NCBI GenBank assembly: GCA_035765755.1
Contig: DASTWW010000212.1
Span: forward strand, 32,718 to 96,717
Reading direction: 5' to 3'
Source of the DNA: DASSKA01 sp035765755
GTDB taxonomy: Bacteria; Actinomycetota; Actinomycetes; Propionibacteriales; Nocardioidaceae
Length of the DNA: 64,000 bases
The position numbers were made by a program, and so were the translations under genes. This document shows positions 51,882 to 60,792 of the stretch, in pieces (positions within the stretch are counted from its first letter, which is position 1; every line of letters begins with the position of its first letter). The notes under the pieces were generated by a model, which saw only the letters and a program-made list of their open reading frames with translations, was not told where the DNA came from and made no database searches.

Positions 51882-53198
51882 ATGTCGAGCGAAGCGACCG
51901 AGGTCGTCGTCGTCGGAGGCGGCCAGGCCGGCTTGGCGATGAGCGAGCAGCTGGGCAGCTGCGGCGTGCCACATCTCATCCTGGAGCGGAGCCGCATCGC
52001 CGAGCGCTGGCGCTCGGAACGCTGGGACTCCCTGGTCGCGAACGGCCCGGCCTGGCATGACCGCTTCCCCGGGCTGGAGTTCTTCGACGTCGACCCCGAC
52101 GGGTTCGCGTCCAAGGACCAGGTCGCGGACTACTTCTCCGCATACGCGGAGAAGATCGCCGCGCCGGTCCGGTGCGGTGTCGAGGTGACCTCGGTGCGGA
52201 GGAACGTGGGCCGGCCCGGATTCCGGGTGGACACCACCGACGGGGCCATCGACGCCCGGTTCGTGGTTGCCGCGACCGGGCCGTTCCAGCAACCGGTCGT
52301 CCCCAAGATCGTCCCCGACGGTGCGGTCCCGCTGCAGCTGCACTCCAGCGCCTACCGCAACCCTCAGCAGCTGCCCGACGGCGCCGTCCTGGTGGTCGGA
52401 GCCGGTTCGTCCGGGGTGCAGATCGCTGACGAGCTCCGGCAGTCGGGCCGTCGCGTGTGCCTCTCCGTCGGCCCCCACGACCGGCCGCCGAGGAGGTATC
52501 GCGGGCGTGACTTCTGCTGGTGGCTCGGCGTCCTCGGGAAGTGGGATGCAGAGACTCCTCCTCAAGGTGCGGAGCATGTCACCATCGCCGTCAGCGGCGC
52601 GCACGGCGGCCACACCGTCGACTTCCGTGACCTGGCCGCTGCGGGTATCCACCTCGCCGGCCGGACCGCTTCGTTCGACAACGGCACGCTGCGGTTCTCA
52701 GCCGACCTCGCCGAGAACATCGCGAACGGCGACGCCAGCTACCTCTCGCTGCTCGACGAGGCGGACGCGTACGTCGCCCGCAACGGCCTCGACCTTGCCG
52801 AGGAACCCGAGGCTCACGACCTCGGCCCCACCCCGGGCTGCGTGACCGACCCGCTCCTCGAGCTCGACCTCGCCGCCTCGGGCGTGACCACCATCATCTG
52901 GGCGACGGGCTTCGCCACGGACTACAGCTGGCTGCACGTCGACGCTCTCGACGAGCACGGCAAGCCGAAGCATCGGCGCGGCGTGTCCTCCGAGCCCGGC
53001 GTCTACTTCCTCGGACTGCCCTGGCTGTCCCGACGCGGGTCGAGCTTCATCTGGGGCGTCTGGCACGACGCCAAGCACGTCGCCGACCACATCACCACCC
53101 AGCGCCGCTACTTCGCCTACGGCACCGACGATCGAGCACCCGACGACCACGCCGGCTCGCACACCCCGACCGACACCCTGCTGGAGGCCACACAGTGA
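51882..53198 (+). CDS. FAD/NADPH flavin monooxygenase-like oxidoreductase
   Basis: 438 aa from ATG 51882, preceded by GGAGG at 5 nt. The first Rossmann motif VVVVGGGQAGLAMSEQL (FAD, about 8-24), the second VLVVGAGSSGVQIADEL (NADPH, about 170-186), and the ATGFATDYSWL strand near the C-terminus are the layout of flavin-containing and N-hydroxylating monooxygenases. It may oxygenate a nitrogen or carbon of the amine substrate. GTGA coupling to RidA supports a shared pathway. Confidence 0.85.
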   Translation: MSSEATEVVVVGGGQAGLAMSEQLGSCGVPHLILERSRIAERWRSERWDSLVANGPAWHDRFPGLEFFDVDPDGFASKDQVADYFSAYAEKIAAPVRCGVEVTSVRRNVGRPGFRVDTTDGAIDARFVVAATGPFQQPVVPKIVPDGAVPLQLHSSAYRNPQQLPDGAVLVVGAGSSGVQIADELRQSGRRVCLSVGPHDRPPRRYRGRDFCWWLGVLGKWDAETPPQGAEHVTIAVSGAHGGHTVDFRDLAAAGIHLAGRTASFDNGTLRFSADLAENIANGDASYLSLLDEADAYVARNGLDLAEEPEAHDLGPTPGCVTDPLLELDLAASGVTTIIWATGFATDYSWLHVDALDEHGKPKHRRGVSSEPGVYFLGLPWLSRRGSSFIWGVWHDAKHVADHITTQRRYFAYGTDDRAPDDHAGSHTPTDTLLEATQ

Positions 53199-53638
53199 AC
53201 GCGCCCATCGTGGCCGGTGGTCACACCCGGATCCGCCCCTTCAACACCCGCGACACCTACCCGGAGCAGAACCTCGACAACGACCTGTGCCAGGCCGTGG
53301 TCGCCGGGAACACGGTGTACGTCCGCGGCCAGATCGGCCAGGACCTCGATACCAGCGAGTCGGTCGGGCTCGGGGACGTCGAACAGCAGACCGAGCGGGC
53401 AATGGCCAACATCGACACGCTGCTCAAGGAAGCCGGCAGCCGGATGGAGCACCTGGTCAAGCTGACCATCTACATCGTCGACCCCCGTTACCGCGAGCCC
53501 GTCTACCGCACCATTGGCCGGTGGACGCGCGGCGTCCACCCGATCTCCACCGGTCTGGTGGTCTCGGCGCTGGCCCGACCGGAGTGGCTGGTGGAGGTCG
53601 ACGCGATCGCGGTGATCCCGGAGGGGGAGTCGGCATGA
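53195..53638 (+). CDS. RidA-family imine/enamine deaminase
   Basis: 147 aa. The Rid fold is recognisable: DLCQAVVAGNTVYVRGQIGQDL, EQQTERAMANIDTLLKEAGSRMEHLVKLTIYIVD and VSALARPEWLVEVDAIAV, where the conserved Arg of active Rid proteins precedes PEWLVE. RidA proteins hydrolyse reactive imines to carbonyl plus ammonia. Overlaps at both ends (GTGA with the monooxygenase, ATGA with DUF1028) place it within the amine pathway, where it would clear imines made by the flavoenzymes. Confidence 0.9.
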   Translation: MNAPIVAGGHTRIRPFNTRDTYPEQNLDNDLCQAVVAGNTVYVRGQIGQDLDTSESVGLGDVEQQTERAMANIDTLLKEAGSRMEHLVKLTIYIVDPRYREPVYRTIGRWTRGVHPISTGLVVSALARPEWLVEVDAIAVIPEGESA

Positions 53639-54303
53639 CCTTCTCCCTGCTCGGCGCCGACGGCCGCGGCGCGGTCGGGATGGCGGTGACGTCGTCGAGC
53701 CCCGCCGTGGCAGCCCGATGCATCCACCTGCGTGCCGGAGTGGGCGGGGTCGCGTCCCAGAACGTCACCGACCCGCGCCTGGGACCCGCGCTGCTCGACG
53801 CGCTCGAGCAGGCGGTCGACCCCCAGGCTGCCCTCGACGACCTGGTCGCCGGGCGGCCGCTCGTCGAGCACAGGCAGCTGATGGTGCTCGACATCTACGG
53901 CAAGGCTGCGGCGTACTCCGGCCGTGGGGCGCTCGGCGTGCACCATCACCGCCTGGGCGCGAGCGTAGTCGCAGCCGGCAACCTGCTGACCAGCCCGCGA
54001 GTGGTCGACGCCGTGGTCGATGCCTTCGAGGCGGCACCGGGCCAGCTCGAGGAACGGCTGATGGCCGCCCTGGAGGCCGGCCTCGCCGCCGGGGGAGAGG
54101 CCGGTCCGTTGCGTTCCGCCGGCCTGGCGGTTGTCCGCAGCGTCCCGTGGTGCGAGACCGACCTGCGGGTGGACTGGCACGACGCACCGATCGCCGAGCT
54201 GCGCAAGCTGCTCGAGCTCTGGCTGCCGCAGCGCGACGACTACGTGACCCGAGCCCTCGACCCGGCGGCGGCGCCGTCGTATGGCGTTCCCGGAGACGAG
54301 TGA
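53635..54303 (+). CDS. DUF1028 (Ntn-hydrolase-like) protein
   Basis: 222 aa. The N-terminus MTFSLLGADGRGAVGMAVTSSSPAVAARC with AGVGGVASQNVTDPRLGP is the DUF1028 signature, a family related to Ntn hydrolases and often found beside RidA and amine or peptide catabolism genes. GVHHHRLGASVVAAGNLLT fits the family's core. A hydrolytic amidase function is inferred only from the fold. ATG 53635 overlaps the RidA stop. Confidence 0.88.
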   Translation: MTFSLLGADGRGAVGMAVTSSSPAVAARCIHLRAGVGGVASQNVTDPRLGPALLDALEQAVDPQAALDDLVAGRPLVEHRQLMVLDIYGKAAAYSGRGALGVHHHRLGASVVAAGNLLTSPRVVDAVVDAFEAAPGQLEERLMAALEAGLAAGGEAGPLRSAGLAVVRSVPWCETDLRVDWHDAPIAELRKLLELWLPQRDDYVTRALDPAAAPSYGVPGDE

Positions 54304-54330
54304 CCTTGGCCTCGGGCACGCCCGCGTGTC

Positions 54331-54963
54331 TCATACGTGCCCGGAGACGTCGTCGGCGGCCGGCCTGACGTCCGAGCCGGTGACCGCACGGGCGAAGCTG
54401 GCCAGCTGCTCCTCGGCCCGCGCGAGGGTCAGTGAGGTGTTGTGAGCGAGCAGGTGCATGCCGAGGGCATCCTCGAGTGCGACGAAGTTGCGAGCGACCA
54501 CGTCGAGCGGCTCGGTGAGCGTGAAGGCACCGGTTGCTCGACCGGCCTCGAGAACCGCGGTATAGAGGGAGACCTCGCGGTCGAAGAGCAACGTCATCAG
54601 CGTCGCGTGCATCGGACTACGTCCGGCGTTCACCGAGATCTCGTCCAGGACCTGGCTGAGCAGTCGATCCTCGCCTCGAGGCAGGCCCGAGTGCATCAGC
54701 CGGGCTAGCTTCGCCGTCGGTGCGGCGTCGTCCCGCATCGCCTGCTGGCGGGCCCAGAAGTAGCGCTCGGTCGCCGCTTGATGCGCTGCCTCCACAAGCG
54801 CGTCGAGGCTGGGGTAGTAGTAGGCGATCAGCCGGGGGGAGATGCCCGCCTCCTCGGCGACGCTCCGCATCGTCACACCGGCCAGGCCCCGGGTCGCGAT
54901 CGTGTGCAGCGCGGCCTGGATGAGGTGCTCCCGACGGGCGGCCTGATCCTTGCGTCGCGGCAT
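54331..54963 (-). CDS. TetR-family regulator
   Basis: 210 aa from ATG 54963 (the frame extends to 55020 without homology). The HTH is about residues 10-55: REHLIQAALHTIATRGLAGVTMRSVAEEAGISPRLIAYYYPS. The ligand domain contains LDEISVNAGRSPMHATLM and a long C-terminal helix. It converges on the DUF1028 gene and is divergent from the amine-dehydrogenase gene; the palindrome at 55023-55040 between their starts is its likely operator. Confidence 0.87.
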   Translation of the reverse strand: MPRRKDQAARREHLIQAALHTIATRGLAGVTMRSVAEEAGISPRLIAYYYPSLDALVEAAHQAATERYFWARQQAMRDDAAPTAKLARLMHSGLPRGEDRLLSQVLDEISVNAGRSPMHATLMTLLFDREVSLYTAVLEAGRATGAFTLTEPLDVVARNFVALEDALGMHLLAHNTSLTLARAEEQLASFARAVTGSDVRPAADDVSGHV

Positions 54964-55022
54964 GCCCGGCACGCTACCCGACCTGGGGCGAGGGCCTTGA
55001 CGTTCGGACGCGGCCGCCATAG

Positions 55023-55040
55023 TTTGCGCATACGCGCAAA
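55023..55040. promoter_or_regulatory. Palindromic operator (TetR-type)
   Basis: TTTGCGC-ATAC-GCGCAAA has perfect 7-bp arms around 4 nt, 59 bp upstream of the TetR start and 50 bp upstream of the dehydrogenase ATG. It is the only strong dyad in the divergent gap. Confidence 0.7.
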
Positions 55041-55090
55041 GAATGCTGTTCGTTCGTCACCCGAACCTTCCTTCAGCCCGAGGAGCGCCC

Positions 55091-57184
55091 ATGTCCGACA
55101 CCGAGCGGACCACCGTGCCCGCGCCGTACGACATCCTCTTCGAGCCGGTGCGGATCGGGCCGCTGACCACGAAGAACCGCTTCTACCAGGTGCCGCACTG
55201 CAACGGGATGGGCTACCGCGACCCCAGTGCCCAGGCGGCCATGCGGAAGGTCAAGGCCGAGGGTGGCTGGTCGGTGGTGTGCACCGAGCAGGTCGAGATC
55301 CATGCCACCTCCGACATCGCGCCGTTCATCGAGCTACGCGTCTGGGACGACCAGGACCTGCCCGCCCTCGCCCGGATCGCCGAGGCCATCCACGAGGGCG
55401 GCGCCATCGCCGGCATCGAGCTCGCCCACAACGGCATGAACGCGCCCAACCAGCTCAGCCGCGAGACCCCGCTCGGCCCGGTCCACCTCCCGGTGGCACC
55501 CGACACCATCGCGCCCGTGCAGGCGCGGGCGATGAGCAAGCAGGACCTCGCCGACCTGCGGCGGTGGCACCGCAACGCGGTACGCCGCTCCCTCGACGCC
55601 GGCTACGACCTGGTCTACGTCTACGGCGCACACGGCTACAGCACGCTGCACCACTTCCTGTCACCGAGGTACAACACCCGCACCGACGAGTACGGCGGCT
55701 CGGTGCTGAACCGGATGAGGCTGCTGCGCGAGCTCTTGGAGGACACCGTGGAGGAGGTCGCCGGCCGGGCGGCGGTGGCGTGCCGGATCACGGTGGAAGA
55801 AGAGCTCGGTGAGGGGGGTATCAGCCGCGGCGACATCGAGGCCGTCCTCGGCGAGCTGGGCGAGGTTCCCGACCTGTGGGACTTCGCGATGGGCAGCTGG
55901 GAGGCCGACTCCGCTACCTCCCGCTTCGAACCCGAAGGACGCCAGGAGCAGTTCGTCGCCGGGCTCAAGACTTTGACGTCCAAGCCGGTCGTCGGAGTCG
56001 GACGGTTCACCTCGCCCGATGCCATGGTGCGGCAGGTCCGTGCCGGCATCCTGGACCTGATCGGTGCCGCCCGACCGTCCATCGCCGACCCGTTCCTGCC
56101 CAACAAGATCCGTGACGGCAAGCTGGCCACGATCCGGGAGTGCATCGGCTGCAACATCTGCGTCACCGGGGACCAGACCATGTCGCCGATCCGCTGCACC
56201 CAGAACCCGAGCATGGGCGAGGAGTGGCGCCGCGGCTGGCACCCCGAGCGCATCCGGCCCAAGGAGTCCGATGCCCGGATCCTCGTGGTCGGTGCCGGCC
56301 CGGCCGGGCTGGAGGCCGCTCGCGCCCTAGGCGTGCGCGGCTACGACGTTGCCCTGGTCGAAGCCGGACGCGAGCTCGGCGGCCGGGTGACGGCCGAGTC
56401 GCGGCTGCCCGGGCTCTCGGCGTGGAACCGGGTGCGTGACTACCGCGAAGCAGTGATCGGCGACCTGCCCAACGTCGAGGTGTTCCGGGAGAGCCCGATG
56501 ACCGCCGACGACGTCGTGGAGTTCGACTTCCGGCACGTCATCGTGGCCACCGGAGCCACCTGGCGCACCGACGGCGTGGGGCGCTGGCACACCCGGCCGA
56601 TCCCGCTCGCCGACGGCGCCCAGGTGCTGGCCCCGGACGACATCTTCGCCGGACGGCTGCCGGAGGGCCGCCACGTCGTGGTGTACGACGACGACTACTA
56701 CTACCTGGGCGGGGTGATCGCCGAACAGCTGTGCAACCAGGGCTACCAGGTCTCGATCGTGACGCCGGCGGCGCAGGTGTCGCCCTGGACTGTCAACACC
56801 TTCGAGGTCGCCAAGGTCCAGCGCCGCCTGATCGAGGCGGGCGTCGAGCGCGTCACCGAGCACGCCCTTGCCAGCGTGAGCCGTTGCGGTGTCGTGGTCA
56901 CCGATGCCTACACGCACCAGACGCGAGAGATCGACGCCGACGCCGTGGTGATGGTGACCGCCAGGCTCCCGCGCGACGAGCTGTTCCTTCAGCTCGACGA
57001 GCGGCGCAAGCTCGGGCAGCTGGAGACCGTGCGCGGCGTGGGGGACTGCTGGGCGCCGGCCACCATCGCCGCGGCAGTCTGGTCGGGCCGCCGCGCCGCC
57101 GAGGAGTTCGACGCCCCGGCTCGGCCCAGCGACGAGGTCCCGTTCCGGCGCGAGGTCACCGAGCTCGCCGCGCCGACTTCCTAG
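55091..57184 (+). CDS. Trimethylamine/histamine-dehydrogenase-type flavo-iron-sulfur amine dehydrogenase
   Basis: 697 aa from ATG 55091 with AGGAG upstream. An OYE-type FMN barrel (about 13-345), a [4Fe-4S] motif (Cys351, 354, 357, 369) and an FAD/NAD-like ADP-binding half (about 390-690) match TMADH. Cys37 in NRFYQVPHCNG aligns with the cysteine that binds 6-S-cysteinyl FMN; Tyr178 and His181 (VYVYGAH) match the catalytic pair. At the substrate bowl, TMADH Tyr60 and Trp355 positions are Gln67 and Asp361, while Trp263 is kept. Gln-Trp-Asp is what I recall for histamine dehydrogenase of Nocardioides simplex. So a primary or secondary amine is more likely than trimethylamine; histamine is the leading guess. 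Confidence 0.85.
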   Translation: MSDTERTTVPAPYDILFEPVRIGPLTTKNRFYQVPHCNGMGYRDPSAQAAMRKVKAEGGWSVVCTEQVEIHATSDIAPFIELRVWDDQDLPALARIAEAIHEGGAIAGIELAHNGMNAPNQLSRETPLGPVHLPVAPDTIAPVQARAMSKQDLADLRRWHRNAVRRSLDAGYDLVYVYGAHGYSTLHHFLSPRYNTRTDEYGGSVLNRMRLLRELLEDTVEEVAGRAAVACRITVEEELGEGGISRGDIEAVLGELGEVPDLWDFAMGSWEADSATSRFEPEGRQEQFVAGLKTLTSKPVVGVGRFTSPDAMVRQVRAGILDLIGAARPSIADPFLPNKIRDGKLATIRECIGCNICVTGDQTMSPIRCTQNPSMGEEWRRGWHPERIRPKESDARILVVGAGPAGLEAARALGVRGYDVALVEAGRELGGRVTAESRLPGLSAWNRVRDYREAVIGDLPNVEVFRESPMTADDVVEFDFRHVIVATGATWRTDGVGRWHTRPIPLADGAQVLAPDDIFAGRLPEGRHVVVYDDDYYYLGGVIAEQLCNQGYQVSIVTPAAQVSPWTVNTFEVAKVQRRLIEAGVERVTEHALASVSRCGVVVTDAYTHQTREIDADAVVMVTARLPRDELFLQLDERRKLGQLETVRGVGDCWAPATIAAAVWSGRRAAEEFDAPARPSDEVPFRREVTELAAPTS

Positions 57185-57275
57185 AAGTCCGGGTTGCCAT
57201 ATGCCAGGCTTGTCCTGTGGGAGCCGAGCAGCGGCAGGGCCACCCTGGCGGCCGCGGACGACTGGTGACCGGGCC

Positions 57276-58199
57276 GTGACCGACGACGAGGCGCCGGTGG
57301 TGCGGCTGGTCGACCTCACCAAGGTCTTCGGCGCGGTCCGCGGTGTCCGCGACGTGAATCTCGAGGTGACGGCGGGGCAGACGTTCGGGTTCCTCGGGCC
57401 GAACGGCGCCGGGAAGTCCACCACCATCCGGCTGATGATGGGTCTGTACCTCCCGACTGCCGGTCGGGCCGAGCTCTTCGGGCTCGACGCGCAGCGGCAC
57501 GGCCCGCAGCTGCGGCGTCGGGTCGGATACCTGCCGGGGGAGCTCGCGCTGCACCCGCGGTTGACCGGCCGGGAGATCCTGGACCGGACTGCTCGGATGC
57601 GCGGCCAGGTCGACAAGGCGTTCCGCGCCCACCTCGAGCGCCGGTTCGCCGCCGAGCTCGACCGTCCCGTGCGCACCCTGTCGAAGGGCAACCGGCAGAA
57701 GATCGGCCTGATCCAGGCCTTCATGCACGACCCCGAGCTGCTCGTTCTCGACGAGCCAACCTCAGGACTGGACCCGCTCCTGCAGAAGGAGTTCGCCGAC
57801 CTGCTGGAGGAGTCCGTCGCCCGCGGCCGCACCGTGTTCCTGTCCTCGCACGACCTCGACGAGGTGCAGCGGCTGGCCCATCAGGTCGCCATCATCCGCG
57901 AGGGACGGCTGGTTGCCTCCGACACCATCGAGGGGCTACGGCGTCGGGCGCCCCGCACGGTGGAGCTCACCTTCCGAACACCTGTCGATGCAGCGGTGTT
58001 CGCGGCCCTGCCGGGCGTGGAGGTCACGTCTCACGGTGCGCTTCGGCTCGGTTGTCGCGTCTCGGGCGACGTGGGCGCGCTCTTCGAGGCGGCTGTGCCG
58101 TACGGCATCGTCGATGTGTCGGCCCGCGCGGCCAACCTCGACGAGCTGTTCCTGAGCTTCTACGCGACCACCGAGGAGGTCGGTGCCGATGTCCGTTGA
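57276..58199 (+). CDS. ABC transporter ATPase (drug/lipid exporter type)
   Basis: 307 aa. Walker A GPNGAGKST, LSKGNRQKIGLIQA (signature variant), Walker B LLVLDEPTSGLD and the H-loop His in LSSHDLDE. The C-terminal about 90 residues fit the regulatory part of ABC-2 exporters. It is followed by, and overlaps by 11 bp, a permease gene, so the two form an exporter. The GTG start at 57276 lies 91 bp behind the amine dehydrogenase, so co-transcription is possible but not certain. Confidence 0.9.
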   Translation: MTDDEAPVVRLVDLTKVFGAVRGVRDVNLEVTAGQTFGFLGPNGAGKSTTIRLMMGLYLPTAGRAELFGLDAQRHGPQLRRRVGYLPGELALHPRLTGREILDRTARMRGQVDKAFRAHLERRFAAELDRPVRTLSKGNRQKIGLIQAFMHDPELLVLDEPTSGLDPLLQKEFADLLEESVARGRTVFLSSHDLDEVQRLAHQVAIIREGRLVASDTIEGLRRRAPRTVELTFRTPVDAAVFAALPGVEVTSHGALRLGCRVSGDVGALFEAAVPYGIVDVSARAANLDELFLSFYATTEEVGADVR

Positions 58200-58977
58200 G
58201 GTCGCCCGCCTGGACCTGCGGCTGCGTCGGCGCAGCTCGCTGTTCTACGCCCTGGGCGTGGGGGCGTACGCGTTGCTGATCGTGGTGCTGTATCCCAGCT
58301 TCAAGGACGACACCTCCCTCAACGGCTTCACCACCTCGAACCCCAAGCTGGCTGCCCTGTTCGGGGCGGCCGGGTCGCTCACCTCTCCCGACGGTTGGAT
58401 GAACGCCAACCTCTACGCCAACTTCGTGCCGCTGTTCGCGCTGCTCATGACGATCGGGTACGGCGCCGCCGCGATCGCCGGTCAGGACGAGGAGGGCACC
58501 CTGGGCGGCGTCGCCAGCCTCCCGATCACCCGGCGCAGGTTGCTTCTCGAGAAGATTGCGGCCCTCGCCGTACTCTCCCTACCGGTGCCGGTCGTCTCCC
58601 TGGTCGCCGCGCTCGTGGGAAGGGGGTTCGACATCGAGCTTGGTGCCGGGGCCCTTACCCAGATCACGATCAGCTCCGCTCTCATGGCCTTCGACCTCGG
58701 CCTGCTTGCGCTGGCCGTCGGGGCCTGGACCGGCAGCCGCGGCACCGCGCTCGGAGTCGCCGTCGCCGCAGCGGGTGTGGGGTACGTGATCAGCTCACTG
58801 GCACCCGTCATCGACTGGGTGCATGCCATCCGCTACGCATCGCCCATCTACTGGGGCGTCGGCGGGAACCAGCTCCACGACGGAGCCGACACCGCCGGGT
58901 TCATCCTGCTCGTGCTCGCCGCAGCCGCGGTTGCGGTGCTCGCCTGGGCCGGCTTCCGCCGGCTCGACATCCACTGA
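58189..58977 (+). CDS. ABC-2-type transporter permease
   Basis: 262 aa with six helices: YALGVGAYALLIVVLYPSF, FVPLFALLMTIGYGAAAIAGQDEEGTLGGV (the Gln-Asp-Glu-Glu-Gly-Thr element common in ABC-2 permeases), then RRRLLLEKIAALAVLSLP, a pair from about 155, and VLAAAAVAVLAWAGF at the end. It pairs with the overlapping ATPase to export an unknown compound. GTG 58183 is an alternative start six bases earlier. Confidence 0.87.
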   Translation: MSVEVARLDLRLRRRSSLFYALGVGAYALLIVVLYPSFKDDTSLNGFTTSNPKLAALFGAAGSLTSPDGWMNANLYANFVPLFALLMTIGYGAAAIAGQDEEGTLGGVASLPITRRRLLLEKIAALAVLSLPVPVVSLVAALVGRGFDIELGAGALTQITISSALMAFDLGLLALAVGAWTGSRGTALGVAVAAAGVGYVISSLAPVIDWVHAIRYASPIYWGVGGNQLHDGADTAGFILLVLAAAAVAVLAWAGFRRLDIH

Positions 58978-58998
58978 CGCGGTTTCGGGCCGGCAGGG

Positions 58999-59967
58999 TC
59001 AGGGCGCGATGACGACGCGTCCGACTGCGTCCCCCGTCTCGAAAGCCGCGACGGCGGCCGCTCCGTTCGGAAGCGGGAACGACGGCCCGACCACGGGGGT
59101 GACCTTCCCGGCGGCGACGAGCTCGTTCATCAGCAACAGCTCTCCGGCGTGCTCCTTGACGACGAACGCGGTGAGCTTCTGAGGCACGAACGCCGTGAGG
59201 ATCGTGGCCCAGAGCTGCCGCTGGATGCCACCGATCCACCGGTCGCCCTCACCCCCCACGACGACGAGCGTGCCGGTCCGCGTCAGCGCGCGGCGAAGCC
59301 GGGCAACCGACGTCCGGCCGCCGATGTCGACGATCAGGTCGAACCGGCGTGAACCGTCGGCGAAGTCTTCTCTCGTGTAGTCGATGACCTCGTCGGCGCC
59401 GAGGGACCGCACGAGCTCGGCGTGCCGGCCACTGCACACGCCGGTCACCGTGGCCCCGAACGCGACCGCGAGCTGGACTGTGATCGTGCCGACAGCCCCG
59501 GACGCACCGACGACGAGCACGCGCTGGTCGGGTTGGACGTGCCCGTGGTCGCGCAGCGCCTGCATGGCGACGAACGTCGGGTACGGCAACACTGCGGCCT
59601 GCTCGAAGGACAGTTGTGGCGGCTTCGGAGCGAGCTTGCCGACCGGCGCAACCGCGTACTCCGCGAACGTCCCGCGGGTCGCGCCGTACACCTCATCGGC
59701 CGGGCCGAACCCGCGGACCTCCGGGCCGACGGCCTCGACTACACCGGCGAAGTTGGTCCCCGGCACGGCTACGCTCGGCGCGCGGACGCCGAACCCGAGC
59801 AGCCGCATCAGGTAGGGCTCGCCAGCCATGAAGTGCCACGCTCCGCGATCCATCCCCGCGGCGACGACGCGGACGAGGACCTGGTCCTCAGCCGGGTTCG
59901 GCCGCGCGACGTCGCGAAGCTCGAGCACGTCCGCGGTTCCGTAGCGATCTTGAGTAAGAGCCTTCAC
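58999..59967 (-). CDS. Zinc-independent MDR oxidoreductase (quinone oxidoreductase-like)
   Basis: 322 aa. The GroES-like N-terminal domain (KALTQDRYGTADVLELRDVARP, VPGTNFAGVVEAVGPEV) lacks the zinc ligands of alcohol dehydrogenases, and the NADPH-binding domain has VLVVGASGAVGTITVQLA near residue 150 and SLGADEVIDYTREDF. It reduces a quinone or enal, substrate unknown. GTG 59967 follows GGGAGG. It converges on the ABC permease with 21 bp between stops. Confidence 0.87.
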   Translation of the reverse strand: MKALTQDRYGTADVLELRDVARPNPAEDQVLVRVVAAGMDRGAWHFMAGEPYLMRLLGFGVRAPSVAVPGTNFAGVVEAVGPEVRGFGPADEVYGATRGTFAEYAVAPVGKLAPKPPQLSFEQAAVLPYPTFVAMQALRDHGHVQPDQRVLVVGASGAVGTITVQLAVAFGATVTGVCSGRHAELVRSLGADEVIDYTREDFADGSRRFDLIVDIGGRTSVARLRRALTRTGTLVVVGGEGDRWIGGIQRQLWATILTAFVPQKLTAFVVKEHAGELLLMNELVAAGKVTPVVGPSFPLPNGAAAVAAFETGDAVGRVVIAP

Positions 59968-60285
59968 CCTTGGCCTCCCTGGGTCGTGAATCGGTCGGCG
60001 CGCGCCGAACCGCGGCGCCGGCGTCGCGCGTGACAGCGGCGCCTCCGAACTAGACGGCCACCGGAGAGACGCTTTCTACAGGGCCGAAGGTCCCGACCTC
60101 GGCGCGACCCGGGTCGAGCTCACCGAGCCGGGAGGAGGACGTGGGTCGCCTCTGCCTCTTCAATCAAGTAGGCCTGAGGAAACCTGGGCAGGGCCGAGGC
60201 GGTTCAGCGGTACCGTGGTCTCGACGCTGCGGTGGTGACCTCTCGCCCGGTGGCGTCGATGGCGCGCTGAAGGATGGTGACCACC
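59968..60285. other. 318-bp divergent gap without a recognisable gene
   Basis: Long open frames cross this stretch on both strands but show no homology, no ribosome-binding sequence tied to a start, and continue antisense through the SRPBCC gene. Promoters for the two divergent genes must lie here. I see no clear dyad. Confidence 0.5.
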
Positions 60286-60747
60286 ATGGCAAGCAGCACC
60301 GTCCGGTTCGACTCCATCACAACCATTCGGCGTCCCCCAAGCGCGGTGTTCGAACGGCTGGCGGACTTGCCGGCGTACCGGTCGTGGATGCATCGCACCG
60401 GCTTGTTCCGGCGGTGTGGGCTGGCCCCCGACGACGGACCGGTCCGTGCGGGAACTGCCTACTTCGATGCCACGAGGATGGGCCGCTTCCAGGGCGAAGT
60501 GACCGAGTTCGAGCCACCGTCGCGGCTGGGGTTTCAAGAGACATTGCGCTGGTTCGGGTCGGGAGCGATGCAGGCCCGAATCGAGTACTTCCTCGACGGC
60601 GACGACGGTCGGACGAGCGTCCATCACGTCGCCGTCGGGGAGCTCTTCGGCTGGATGCGTCTCATGAAGCCGGCCGCAGCGTTGATGGCGAAGTCCGAAC
60701 GGACCCGAACCCTGAATTCCTTGAGACGCTCGCTGGAGCGGGAGTAG
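60286..60747 (+). CDS. SRPBCC-fold (START-like) protein
   Basis: 153 aa from ATG 60286, with AAGGA 11 nt upstream; ATG 60274 and GTG 60277 are in frame but overlap that site. The layout FDSITTIRRPPSAVFERLADLPAYRSWMHRTGLFR, FEPPSRLGFQETLRW and a final helix with MKPAAALMAKSERTRTLNSL matches polyketide-cyclase/SRPBCC proteins that hold a hydrophobic ligand in a helix-grip cavity. The ligand is unknown and no operon partner is present. Confidence 0.78.
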   Translation: MASSTVRFDSITTIRRPPSAVFERLADLPAYRSWMHRTGLFRRCGLAPDDGPVRAGTAYFDATRMGRFQGEVTEFEPPSRLGFQETLRWFGSGAMQARIEYFLDGDDGRTSVHHVAVGELFGWMRLMKPAAALMAKSERTRTLNSLRRSLERE

Positions 60748-60792
60748 GCGAAGTTTCCAGCGGTGGCAGGCGAAGAATCCGATACTGGGTCG

